The translations under genes were made by a program, and so were the position numbers. Of a stretch of 64,000 bases of DNA, positions 9,301 to 17,300 are shown piece after piece (the stretch's first letter is position 1; every line of letters begins with the position of its first letter). The notes under the pieces are model-generated. The model was given only the letters and a program-made list of their open reading frames with translations. It made no database searches and was not told the DNA's origin. The stretch lies in assembly GCA_020199775.1 (NCBI GenBank), contig JAIVJZ010000004.1, positions 62,001 through 126,000 on the forward strand, written 5' to 3'. The stretch is from Acidobacteriota bacterium (GTDB lineage Bacteria > Acidobacteriota > Blastocatellia > Pyrinomonadales > Pyrinomonadaceae).

Positions 9301-10021
9301 CAGCAGGAGGGAAGCCGCGCCGGGCGGCAACAACGCGGCGGACGATAAAGACACGGGCGCAGCGCTCGTCCCCCGCGTGCCGATTGCGGGCGAGTGGTAC
9401 GACGCGGACTACTTCGAGCACGGGCGCAAGAGCAACTGGGCGCGCGGCTATTCGTGGTCGCTCTTCTCCGATCTTTTCAAACAGACGGCGGCCTTCCTCT
9501 GCGACAGCTTCCCCGAAGCCGAATCCTTTCTCGACGCGGGTTGCGGCAAAGGTTTCCTCGTGCGTGCGCTGCGCGAACGCGGCAAAGACGCCTGGGGCTT
9601 CGACCACAGCCCGTGGGCGATTGACCGCGCCGAGGCGTCAATCAGAAAACACCTGACGCGCGCGCGCGCCGAATCGGTCGAGTATGAACGCCAATTCGAT
9701 CTGACGCTCGCCTTCTCGCTCTGCGAGAGCTTGACCGTAGAGCAGGCGCACCGGTTTCTGACGCACGCGCGCGGCTGGACGCGCCACGCCGTCGTCGCCG
9801 TCATTCCTTCGTTCGACAACGAAGAGGATGAGCGGCGTTTCCGCAAAAACGACCGCGACTATTCGCACATCACGATGCGCTCGCGCGCGTGGTGGCACGC
9901 CGAATTTTTGCGCGCCGGTTGGCGACAGGACGCGCTGCACCGCGTCGTCGAGCGCGGGTGCGGGCGGCACGAACTCCCGCGCCGCATGGACTGGAAAATT
10001 TACGTCTACGCCCCGGCCTGA
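6371..10021 (+). CDS. Four-domain glycosyltransferase GT2-GT9-GT4 fused to a SAM methyltransferase
   Basis: A 1216-residue fusion. Residues 1-235 are a GT-A family 2 glycosyltransferase (CIMPTADRREF, VVDDGDD, DDDDWHAP). Residues 262-590 resemble ADP-heptose type GT9 (AAYGIGDILRVTPLAAAL; IALHPGC; SNDSGLMHLGVALGTPT, then a Cys-rich segment). Residues 617-975 are a GT-B family 4 enzyme (DASGYGQAARGYIHAL; HRGEGWCYPLFEAAGRGTPVV). Residues 995-1216 are a class I methyltransferase (FLDAGCGKGF, about 1050). The protein is probably cytoplasmic and involved in building or decorating a surface glycan. The ATG follows the immunity gene stop with no gap (TAAATG). An alternative ATG at 6392 keeps all domains. 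The substrate cannot be told from sequence. Confidence 0.85.
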   Translation: MATLTDTMNPLISCIMPTADRREFVTRAVEYFLRQDYEPKELIVVDDGDDPVGDLVPAGGRVRYVRLTEKLTVGAKRNLACEQARGQLIAHWDDDDWHAPHRLRYQVEALRRAGAELCGISTLLFYDARGGGRAWKYVYPSSRKRWVSGSSMCYTREFWAGNRFREIDVGEDARFVWSRPAARLCVLPDPSFHVGIIHRGNVSPKNTAGSYWQPHPAGDIRRLLGADAKFYDDLAACKVACRDARADVRSAGAAPARARGADAPTALVSAAYGIGDILRVTPLAAALARLGYQVDLLVAPDYPESAKLWENAPGIRRLIHYQNFRANRGGRQPDALAREAYDVATFTHWSAPLRRRVRAKRVLAFKQSEWLKEGDSACVARMARELGWRGELPEPFAVASGRKFDLPPNTIALHPGCKPDWPWKKWHGFDEFARLWPEVAIVGTESDLLNQETYFRGAFAWPEHARNFVGALDLPDTAALIRQCAALVSNDSGLMHLGVALGTPTFGVFGITSPEREIIPSRKMFPVTKKLACEAACRKQAWGRRDCERHLECLKTLSPQEVLAHVEQNVRALGAWPRATPQIVPAPNASAQVLPAPFVAPRAPQIDSPPRRNAHAGNDLSLVYYGYVFDASGYGQAARGYIHALERAGVKLSVVDLAARRPRQVRDELVEARIGRAATADVHLFHGIPPQWARLAGRVKNAIGMTVWETDAMPAQWQGALGQVREVWLPCDYNVEVFGKSLDKAIFKLPHPWLPSQIGASGADEFPGIGASDFVFYSIFHWQERKSPRGLIESFLRAFPAEPDVVLVLKVNAEAARVAARELEELRRQTASRARVRIHSEAWPETRIEALHARGDCYVSLHRGEGWCYPLFEAAGRGTPVVATNYSGPLEYLDRDAHKLVRHNLCPVRQSYLYYHPRMRWAEPDLEHASELMRGVYQNRVAAKAQAAQAALKLREDYSLERVGEMARARIEEMLGRSRREAAPGGNNAADDKDTGAALVPRVPIAGEWYDADYFEHGRKSNWARGYSWSLFSDLFKQTAAFLCDSFPEAESFLDAGCGKGFLVRALRERGKDAWGFDHSPWAIDRAEASIRKHLTRARAESVEYERQFDLTLAFSLCESLTVEQAHRFLTHARGWTRHAVVAVIPSFDNEEDERRFRKNDRDYSHITMRSRAWWHAEFLRAGWRQDALHRVVERGCGRHELPRRMDWKIYVYAPA

Positions 10022-10073
10022 CGGCCGGACGTGCATCGCCTGTGGAATCGGGCGTGAAAGAGGACGCCAGAGG

Positions 10074-11462
10074 ATGAGCGAAGAGACACGCACCGGGGAG
10101 ATGGCCGCGCCGCCGAAAGTGGCGGTCATCGTCTTGAACTTCAACACCGCCGCGCTCACCGACGCGCTGGCCGCTTACCTGAGACGCGATCTCCGCTACC
10201 CGAACAAAAAAGTCTATGTCATAGACAACGGCTCGGACGCGCCGCCCGCCTCCGCGACGCACGCGCTCCCCGATAACCTCGGCTTCACGCGCGGCATGCA
10301 CGAGGGCTACCTGATCGCTTCGGCGGAAGACGCTTACGACGCTTACTGGTTTCTCAACTCGGACGTGGGCTTCGAGTACGGCGACGACGTGCTCTCGCAT
10401 CTCTGCGAGGTGCTGTTCTCGTCCGACGCTTACGCGCAGATCGCGCCGCAGCACAACTCGCCGCACAAGTTCATGGAACAGGCCGCGTGCGAGGCGCAAC
10501 TCGTTCCCTATCTCGAAGCGACCGCCCCGCTCGTCAAGGCCGCGACCATCGAACTTCTCGGCTTCTGGGATTTGCGGCTGACCTACGGCTGGGGCGTGGA
10601 TTACGATTACGGCTACCGCGTGCGCGAGGCCGGGCTGGCGAACGTGTTGACGAACCGCGCGCGCATCACGCACAAAGAGCACGCGTCGATCACGGACTTT
10701 CCCGATTACGTCAACCGCGCCAGCGCGGAGATGAACGCGGCGCTCGCCGAGAAGTACGGCGCGGACTGGTGGGAGCGGATCATGTCACCGGCCGGGCGCA
10801 TCGTCCCTTTGATTCTCAGTTGTGATCGCAACGCGGGATTGATGGAGCAGTTCGTCGCGTCGTTCCGCACGGTGAGCGCGGGGCTTGAGCCGCCGGTCGT
10901 CGTGATCGACACGAGCCACACGCCCAAACTTTCGGCCAAGTATCTCTCGCTCGTCGCCGCGCTCGCCCCCGCGTCCGTCTACGTCCACGCGCGCGAAGAG
11001 GGATTGAGCGCTTACGACTCAGTGCAGGAGGCCGTCAACTTCGCCTTCCGGCGCGTGCTCGAAGAGACGCGCGAGGGCGACCGCGTCTTGTTCATCGAAG
11101 ACGACATCATCTTCTCCAAACGCTTCAACGAAAAACTGCGGACGCTCAGCATCAAACCCGACACGGGGCTGTTCACGCTCTACCTGCCCGGCAACGAATA
11201 CGGATCGACCGTCATCGACCCGCACAAATTCTACGGCACGCAGTGCGTCCTGTTTCCCCGCCGCCCCTTGCAGGAGATCGTCGCCAACTGGGACGAGATC
11301 AAACGCCGCATCCCGCCCGGCTACGACATTCGCTGGAGCCGCTTTCTCGGAGAGCGCGGTTACAAGCTCTACGGCACGGAACATTCTTACGTCCAGCACC
11401 TGCAAACCGTCTCGCGCCTGCACGGGGAAGCTTCACACGTCTCGCACAAATTTCGAGATTGA
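10074..11462 (+). CDS. Two-domain glycosyltransferase (GT2 plus second GT-A-like domain)
   Basis: A 462-residue protein. The N-terminal half is a family 2 glycosyltransferase (VIVLNFNT, VIDNGSD, FLNSDVG, GWGVDYDYGYRVREAG). The C-terminal half, from SPAGRIVPLILSCDRN, is another nucleotide-sugar transferase-like domain with FIEDDIIFSKRF as its acidic motif, reminiscent of GT25-type or similar folds. The frame is open further upstream inside the preceding gene, but ATG 10074 has AAAGAGGA about ten bases before it and leaves the four-domain GT gene intact. It lies 52 bp after that gene and probably acts on the same glycan. Confidence 0.8.
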   Translation: MSEETRTGEMAAPPKVAVIVLNFNTAALTDALAAYLRRDLRYPNKKVYVIDNGSDAPPASATHALPDNLGFTRGMHEGYLIASAEDAYDAYWFLNSDVGFEYGDDVLSHLCEVLFSSDAYAQIAPQHNSPHKFMEQAACEAQLVPYLEATAPLVKAATIELLGFWDLRLTYGWGVDYDYGYRVREAGLANVLTNRARITHKEHASITDFPDYVNRASAEMNAALAEKYGADWWERIMSPAGRIVPLILSCDRNAGLMEQFVASFRTVSAGLEPPVVVIDTSHTPKLSAKYLSLVAALAPASVYVHAREEGLSAYDSVQEAVNFAFRRVLEETREGDRVLFIEDDIIFSKRFNEKLRTLSIKPDTGLFTLYLPGNEYGSTVIDPHKFYGTQCVLFPRRPLQEIVANWDEIKRRIPPGYDIRWSRFLGERGYKLYGTEHSYVQHLQTVSRLHGEASHVSHKFRD

Positions 11463-11545
11463 ACGACCGCGCGCCGCCCCTTCCCGGTATCAGCCGCCGC
11501 GAAGATGAAGGCGCTACCTCCACCCGTTTCCGACCGCGCTAAATT

Positions 11546-12652
11546 TCACCGGCGTTGTTTCATCTCGTCCAACGCCGCGCCGAGGCGTTCGAGCGCGCCG
11601 CTCAACATCTGCGTGTCGCCGACGATGCCGAGGCGGAAGTGTTCCGGCATCTCGAAAAATTTCCCCGGCACGAGCGACGTTTCATACTTCTCGCGCAGCA
11701 GGGCGCAGAGAGAATCGACATCGCCGGGGCGACGCAAGAGGCGCGGAAAAGAGATCATGCCGTCGGTGATGGGGAAGGTTTCGAGATCATGGCGCGTGGC
11801 GAAAAAGTCGTTGGCGAGGGCGCGGTTTCGTTCGAGCAGGGCGCGCGTGTGGGCGGCGATTTCGGGGAGGCGCGCGAAGGCGACGCAACTGAGGCGTTCG
11901 GCGGCGTGCGGTTGATAGACGCCGAAGAGGTCGTTGAGCCGCCACATCCGTTCGGCCAGCGCGGGCGCGGCCAGTATCCAGCCGCAGCGCAGGCCGCCGA
12001 GGCCGTAGACCTTCGTCAGGCTGGCAGTCGCGATGAAATGTTCGCCCAGACGTTGAGCCGTCTGCGGCGCACGCGCGAAGGCGGCGTCGAGATAAACTTC
12101 GTCGACGAGCACGTGCGCGCCCGCGCGCGCCGCGATGTCGCCGATCAATTTGAGCGTGTCGTCGCCGGCGTAGGCGTTCGACGGGTTGTGCAGGTTCGTG
12201 ACGACGACGAGACGCGTGCGCGGCGTGATGGCGCGTTCGATTTCCGAAGGGTCGAGGCGGAACTGCGACTCGCGCGGGCGCGGGAATCTTTTGACTTCCG
12301 CGCCGAGGTAGAGCGCGGCCGAGATGAGCAATTCATAAGTCGGCTGCTCGACGAGCACTTCGTCGCCGGGTGAGACGAGCGCGGCCATGGCGAGGAAGTT
12401 TGCCATCGAAGTGCCGTTGGCGGCGACGACCGAATCGGCCGCGACGCCGCACTTCGCGGCGATGGCCTGTTGGAGCGGCGCGTAACCGTAGCCGCTCGCG
12501 CCGCTCAGTTCGAGGTCGGAGAGCGTGACGCGGAGGCGTTCGAGCGGGTAGTTCCCGATGCCGCTCGACGCGAGGTTATAAGGCATTTGCGCCTGAGTCT
12601 TCGCCCAGTGCATGTAGGCCGAACTCATCACGCGTTGCGGACGTTCGCTCAT
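11546..12652 (-). CDS. PLP-dependent aminotransferase, class I/II
   Basis: A 368-residue fold-type I aminotransferase. It shows the PLP-binding segments ANGTSMANFLAM and NLHNPSNAY, the aspartate region VLVDEVYLD, and the Schiff-base lysine K214 in SLTKVYGLGG, followed by the arginine of GLRCGW. It probably transaminates an amino acid, but the substrate is unknown. Its ATG overlaps the stop codon of the upstream permease gene (ATGA, 12649-12652), so the two are likely translated together. This suggests that the permease imports the amino acid that the enzyme works on. Confidence 0.88.
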   Translation of the reverse strand: MSERPQRVMSSAYMHWAKTQAQMPYNLASSGIGNYPLERLRVTLSDLELSGASGYGYAPLQQAIAAKCGVAADSVVAANGTSMANFLAMAALVSPGDEVLVEQPTYELLISAALYLGAEVKRFPRPRESQFRLDPSEIERAITPRTRLVVVTNLHNPSNAYAGDDTLKLIGDIAARAGAHVLVDEVYLDAAFARAPQTAQRLGEHFIATASLTKVYGLGGLRCGWILAAPALAERMWRLNDLFGVYQPHAAERLSCVAFARLPEIAAHTRALLERNRALANDFFATRHDLETFPITDGMISFPRLLRRPGDVDSLCALLREKYETSLVPGKFFEMPEHFRLGIVGDTQMLSGALERLGAALDEMKQRR

Positions 12653-14019
12653 TTAAACTTCTTCCTTTGTTGGCGCAGCCAGTAGTAGCAGGCGGGGACG
12701 CCCGCCGCGAGGATCAAAAAGCCGATGGCGCTGTTGGCCGGATACGTGTAGACGGTGCTCAGGACGACGAGCCAGCAGGCGGCGACGAAGAGCGCGGTGG
12801 TGTATGGGTGGCCGGGAACTTTGAACGTCGCCGCTTCGTCGCCGCTACCGGCGGGGGAGCGGCGGCGGAAGATGAAGAGGGAGAGTCCGGTTAGCCCGAA
12901 CCAGATGAAGTCGACCGAGACGACGTAGTTGAGTATCTGCCCGTACCTGCCGGAGAGCGCGATGACGATTGCCGCCGCGCCCTGCAAGGCGATGGCGAAA
13001 ACGGGCACGCGCGTGCGCTCGCTGACCTCGGCGATGCGGCGGAAGAACAGGCCGTCTTCCGCCATCGCGAAATAGACGCGCGGCGCGGTGAGCATGCCCT
13101 GACTGAGAAAGCCGAGCGTCGAGACGGTGATGCCGAGCGCGATCAGGCTTGCGCCGCGTTCGCCGAGCGCGCGGCGCATGACGGCCGTGGCGGGCGTCGT
13201 CGTCTGCGCCAACCCTTCCGCGCCGAGCGCGTAGACGCACACGAAGCTGACGGCGGTGTAGAGCAGGATGACCCCGGCCACGCCGAACAGCAGCCCGCGC
13301 GCGAGGTCACGGCGCGGGTCGCGCATCTCGCCCGCGACGAAACTCGTCGTCTGCCAGCCCCCGTAAGCGAACATGACGGGCGTGAGCGCCGCGCCCATCG
13401 CAGTCAACAGACCGAACGATAAAGGCTCGCGCGGCGTGGGCGCGCCCGCCGCCAGCCCGTCCGCGCTGCCTGAGAACCACAGGCCGCAGAAGACGAGCGC
13501 GGCGATGGCCGCGATCTTCAAGACCATGAGCGCGCTCTGCACGTTGCTCCCGGCGCGGACGCCGAGACAGTTGACGGCCGTCAGGAGCACGAGCACGAGC
13601 GCGGCGAGCGCGCCTTCGGAGACGGGCGCGCGCGTGAGTTCGACGAAGTAGCGCGCGAAAGTGATGGCGACGGCGGCCATGCCGCCCGACTGGATGACGA
13701 GCAGCAGCGACCACCCGTAGAGAAACGCCACGGTCGGGTGATAAGCGTCGCGAAGATAAGCGTATTGGCCTCCGACTTCCGGCCTGCGCGCGGCCAACTC
13801 AGCGTAGACGAACGCCCCGGCCAGCGCGATCAGCCCGCCCAAGAGCCACGCGCCGAGGATGAGGAAGGGCGTGTGCACCTGACGCGCCACCTCCGCCGGG
13901 TTGACGAAGATGCCCGCGCCGACAATGCCGCCCATGACGAGCATCGTCGCGTCGAAGAGATTGAGGCGACGCGCGAGCTTGCGCGTTTCGCCGTGCGTGT
14001 TTGGTGGCGTGTCGTCCAT
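12649..14019 (-). CDS. APC-family amino acid permease
   Basis: About 456 residues with roughly twelve hydrophobic segments. The first segment has the family signature MGGIVGAGIFVNPAE, and later come FAYGGWQTTSFVAGEMRDPRRD and SVDFIWFGLTGLSLF. It belongs to the APC superfamily of amino acid transporters in the inner membrane. I chose the ATG at 14019. The frame also allows a TTG at 14049, and neither has a clear ribosome site. It overlaps the aminotransferase start by four bases, which indicates one operon for amino acid uptake and use. Confidence 0.88.
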   Translation of the reverse strand: MDDTPPNTHGETRKLARRLNLFDATMLVMGGIVGAGIFVNPAEVARQVHTPFLILGAWLLGGLIALAGAFVYAELAARRPEVGGQYAYLRDAYHPTVAFLYGWSLLLVIQSGGMAAVAITFARYFVELTRAPVSEGALAALVLVLLTAVNCLGVRAGSNVQSALMVLKIAAIAALVFCGLWFSGSADGLAAGAPTPREPLSFGLLTAMGAALTPVMFAYGGWQTTSFVAGEMRDPRRDLARGLLFGVAGVILLYTAVSFVCVYALGAEGLAQTTTPATAVMRRALGERGASLIALGITVSTLGFLSQGMLTAPRVYFAMAEDGLFFRRIAEVSERTRVPVFAIALQGAAAIVIALSGRYGQILNYVVSVDFIWFGLTGLSLFIFRRRSPAGSGDEAATFKVPGHPYTTALFVAACWLVVLSTVYTYPANSAIGFLILAAGVPACYYWLRQQRKKFK

Positions 14020-14081
14020 CGGGAGCGCAGTGTGCCGCACTTGCGGCAAGTTTGTAAACCCGCAGGCACGGAGGAAGCGAA

Positions 14082-14183
14082 TGATGAACGAGGAACGAGG
14101 AACGATGAAGGAGGAACGCGGAACGATGAAGTAAAGACAAGTTGCTTTCAGTTCATCGTTCCGCGTTCCTCCTTCATCGTTCA
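14082..14183. repeat. ATCGTTC hairpin repeat, copy 2
   Basis: Tandem GGAACGATGA/GAGGAACG units on the left arm and TTCATCGTTC/CGCGTTCC units on the right arm. The arms are imperfectly complementary around a loop containing GTAAAGACAA. It lies upstream of the permease start and between divergent or unrelated transcription units. Confidence 0.8.
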
Positions 14184-14210
14184 GCTTTTATCTCGTCGAG
14201 AGGCGGGCGC

Positions 14211-14250
14211 GAAAAAAGAGCGGCAGGATTGTTCGTCCTGCCGCTCTTTG
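14211..14250 (-). terminator. Rho-independent terminator of the BNR protein gene
   Basis: A perfect 14-bp stem (14215-14228 with 14236-14249) with a 7-nt loop. On the minus strand it is followed by a run of T (complement of 14212-14217). It lies 58 bp after the stop codon of the gene at 14308-19044. Confidence 0.85.
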
Positions 14251-14307
14251 TTAATGGGTGGGTTAATGGGTGGCGGTCGGGAAGGCCGCCACGTCGGGTT
14301 CGTTCGG

Positions 14308-17300
14308 TTACGGCAACGCTTCGACGTTGACGAAGAAGCGGAAGCCGCCGCTCGACATCACGCCGAGTTTGAATTCGACGTTGACGCTCGCGCCCGCGGC
14401 CAGCGGGCTGGCGAGATTGAGCGTCGAGTTCAGCCCGCCGCCGTTCGGTTGCGCCGGGACGCTGTCAACCGTGAGCGCCTGTAGCGTGACCGTCGAGACG
14501 CCGTCGGACATCGTCAGTTCGTCGGCGGTCGAGTTCAGCACGCGCAGGTCGGCCTGACCGGCGGTGACGTTGCCGAGCGTCGTGATGTCCACCACGCGGA
14601 AGCGCAGCCGCGAGACGGTCTGCGCCGACGTGTTGGTGAACTTACGACGGATGAGCAGTGTGCCGAAGGCGGCGTTCGTCGGGTTCGCGCCGTTCGCCGT
14701 GCGCACGCGGGCGCACGCGCTGGTGGGCGACCCGAAGCCGCTGCACTGCGGATCAATCAGCGACGCCTTGACGACGTTGGTGCGATTGATCGGACTCGAC
14801 ACGTTCTCCGGCCCCGGCGCGCCGAGCACCGACTGGACGCCGTTGATGACGCCGCCCGTGGTCGAGACGAGCACGAAGTCGGCCGCGTTGTCGCCGGTGT
14901 CTTGCGGAGTGCCGGAGACGAGTTTACGGACGTAGCTGAACTCGCCCGCGGCCGTGGAGAGAGCCGGGAGGCCGACGCCTTCGCGCGCCAGCGTGTTCGA
15001 TTCGACCGTGGAGCCGACCGAATCGAGACGAGTTGCGTCGGAGTAGTTCGCCGGGCGGGCGGTCGTGAAGACCGCGATGCCCGAATCGTCCGGGAAGCCG
15101 ACCGAGTAGGTGGCATCGCCGACGGCCGCGCTCGTGCCGCCGTAGTTGTTCAGCGAGTAGCCGCGGCTGTTGGTGGCGAGGTAGTGGCCGCGCGCCGGGA
15201 TCGTCTGGTTCACCGGGATGATGAAGCGCAGGTTGCCGTCGCCGCCCGTGACCGCCCAGCCTTCCGAGCCGTCCGTCGTCGTGATGGTGAGCGGCGAGTC
15301 GCTGTTGTTATACAACTCGATGAACTCGTCGTCCGCACTCGTCGCGCCGCGCAGGCGGAACTCGCTGATGATGAGCCTGCCCCGCGCGGCCGGCGCGGCC
15401 GGGGGCGGCGTCAAGAAGCCGGTGAAGTTCTCGACGGCGATCCCTTGCAGGTTGGTGACCGATTTGCTCGGCGAGTCGAAAGTGACGGCCGCCTTGGCGA
15501 CCGTGACGGTGTAGTTGCCGCCGGGCGTGAGTCCGTTGAAGGAATAACCGCCCGCCGAGTTCGTGGCCGTCGCGGCCTCGGTTGTGCCGGTGAGCGTGAC
15601 GGTCGCACCCGCGATGGGCGCGCCCGTGCCGTCCGTGACCTGGCCGGTGATGCTGGCCGTGGCCGGTTGGGCGTCCTGCGTGATGGTGACGATTGTGCCC
15701 GCCACGTTGAGCGTGCCGGTGCGCGGGCTGCTCGTGGCGTTCGGCAGCACGGTGTAAGTGACTGCGCCCGTGCCCGTGCCGGTGCGCCCGGCGGTGATTT
15801 GAATCCAGCCGGATTCGGTGGCGGCCGTCCAGTCGCAGGAGGTGTCCGCGCTCGTCACGACGATTGTGCCCGTGTCGCCGTCCTTGTTGAAGCTCGGCGG
15901 GTTGGTCGGCAGGACGCTCGTGACGCAGGAGGACGAGATCGTGACGCGGTACGCGCTGCGCCCGTGCGTAAAGGCGAAGAGTCTCGTCTTGCCATTGTTC
16001 GTCGTGGCGGTCAGCGTCTCGACGGGCACGTTGGCGAAGCCGGTCACTTCCTTGTACCAGTTTCCACCGCCGTCGAGCGAGACGAAGACGCCGAGGTCTG
16101 TGCCGACGTAGATGCGCTGCGAGTTGGTCGGGTCAACCGTGACGCTGTGCGCCGGGATGTCGGGAATGGCGTTCGGGTTGTTGGCCGTCTGCGTGCCGTC
16201 GGCCAGCGTCCACGTCGCGCCGCCGTCAATTGATTTGAAGACGTGACCCGCGCCCGTGCCGTTAGCATTGGCCGCAGCGAGGTTGAAGGTCGAGATGGTC
16301 GCCCAGACGTTCAACTGGTTCTGCGGGTCGTATTCGAGCCACGAGATCGTGCCGTTGCCGTTGCCGCGCGGCGTGAAGGATTGCAGCCACACCGTGTTCA
16401 AGACGCTTGTCGCGTCGAGGGTCAGAGCCGTCGTCGTGCGGCGGAGTTGGCCGGAGGCCGCGCCGTTGATGACGCGGTTCGAGTTGCCCGGCGCGATAGC
16501 CATCGCCGTGATCGAGCCGCCGGTCTGCTGCGCGTTGCTCGTCCTCACCCACGAGTCGCCGGAGTTGTCTGTGCGCCACATGAAGCGGCCGCCGATCCAG
16601 AGGCGCGTCGGGGTGTTCGGGTCCATCCTGAAGACGGTGATAAAGGGGAACACGTCGCCGGAGATGCCGCTGGTCTTCGTGGTGAAAGAGCCGCCGCCGT
16701 TGTCAGACCTCCTGATCGAGAGGCCGGTGGTCTCGGCGAAGATCTGTTGTGTGTTCAACGGGTTGACGGCCACGTATCCGCCGTCGCCGCCGAAGATGCG
16801 CTCCCACGCGTTCTGGCCGCTGGCGTCCGTGCCGCGGTTCGTGCCGTTGTCCTGCGTGCCGCCGAAGTAGGTCGTGCCGCCGGGGTAGGGCAGGCCGTGG
16901 TAGAACTGCGTCACCTGATAGCCGTTGTTGAGCGGCCCCCAGATAACGGGGTCTGCCACGGTGAAAATGCCGTTCGGGTCGTTGGCCGCGCTGCCGCAGA
17001 TCGGGCTGGTCGGTGTGACCACGCCGCCGCCGGGTGTCGCGCCGTTGGGGTAGCCGACGTTGCCGGTCTTCGCGTTGTCGCTCTTGTAGATGCCGCCGTC
17101 GTCGCCGATGTAGACGGTCTGGTTCGTCGTGCCGTTGTAGTTCGGGTGGAAGACCATGATGTGGTTGTCGGCGTGGACAAGTTGCGGGTCGCCGTTGCTG
17201 GGCGGCGTGCCGTTGCCCTGGAACCACCAGAAGGAGGCGACGCCCCAGTTGACGCCCCCGTTGTCGGAGCGGAACACGTCGATGCCGAGCGACCAGACTT

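Noticed and set aside
9828-10073. Upstream extension of the second glycosyltransferase frame
   Set aside because: It overlaps the methyltransferase part of the four-domain gene, and its residues are Arg-rich shadow sequence.
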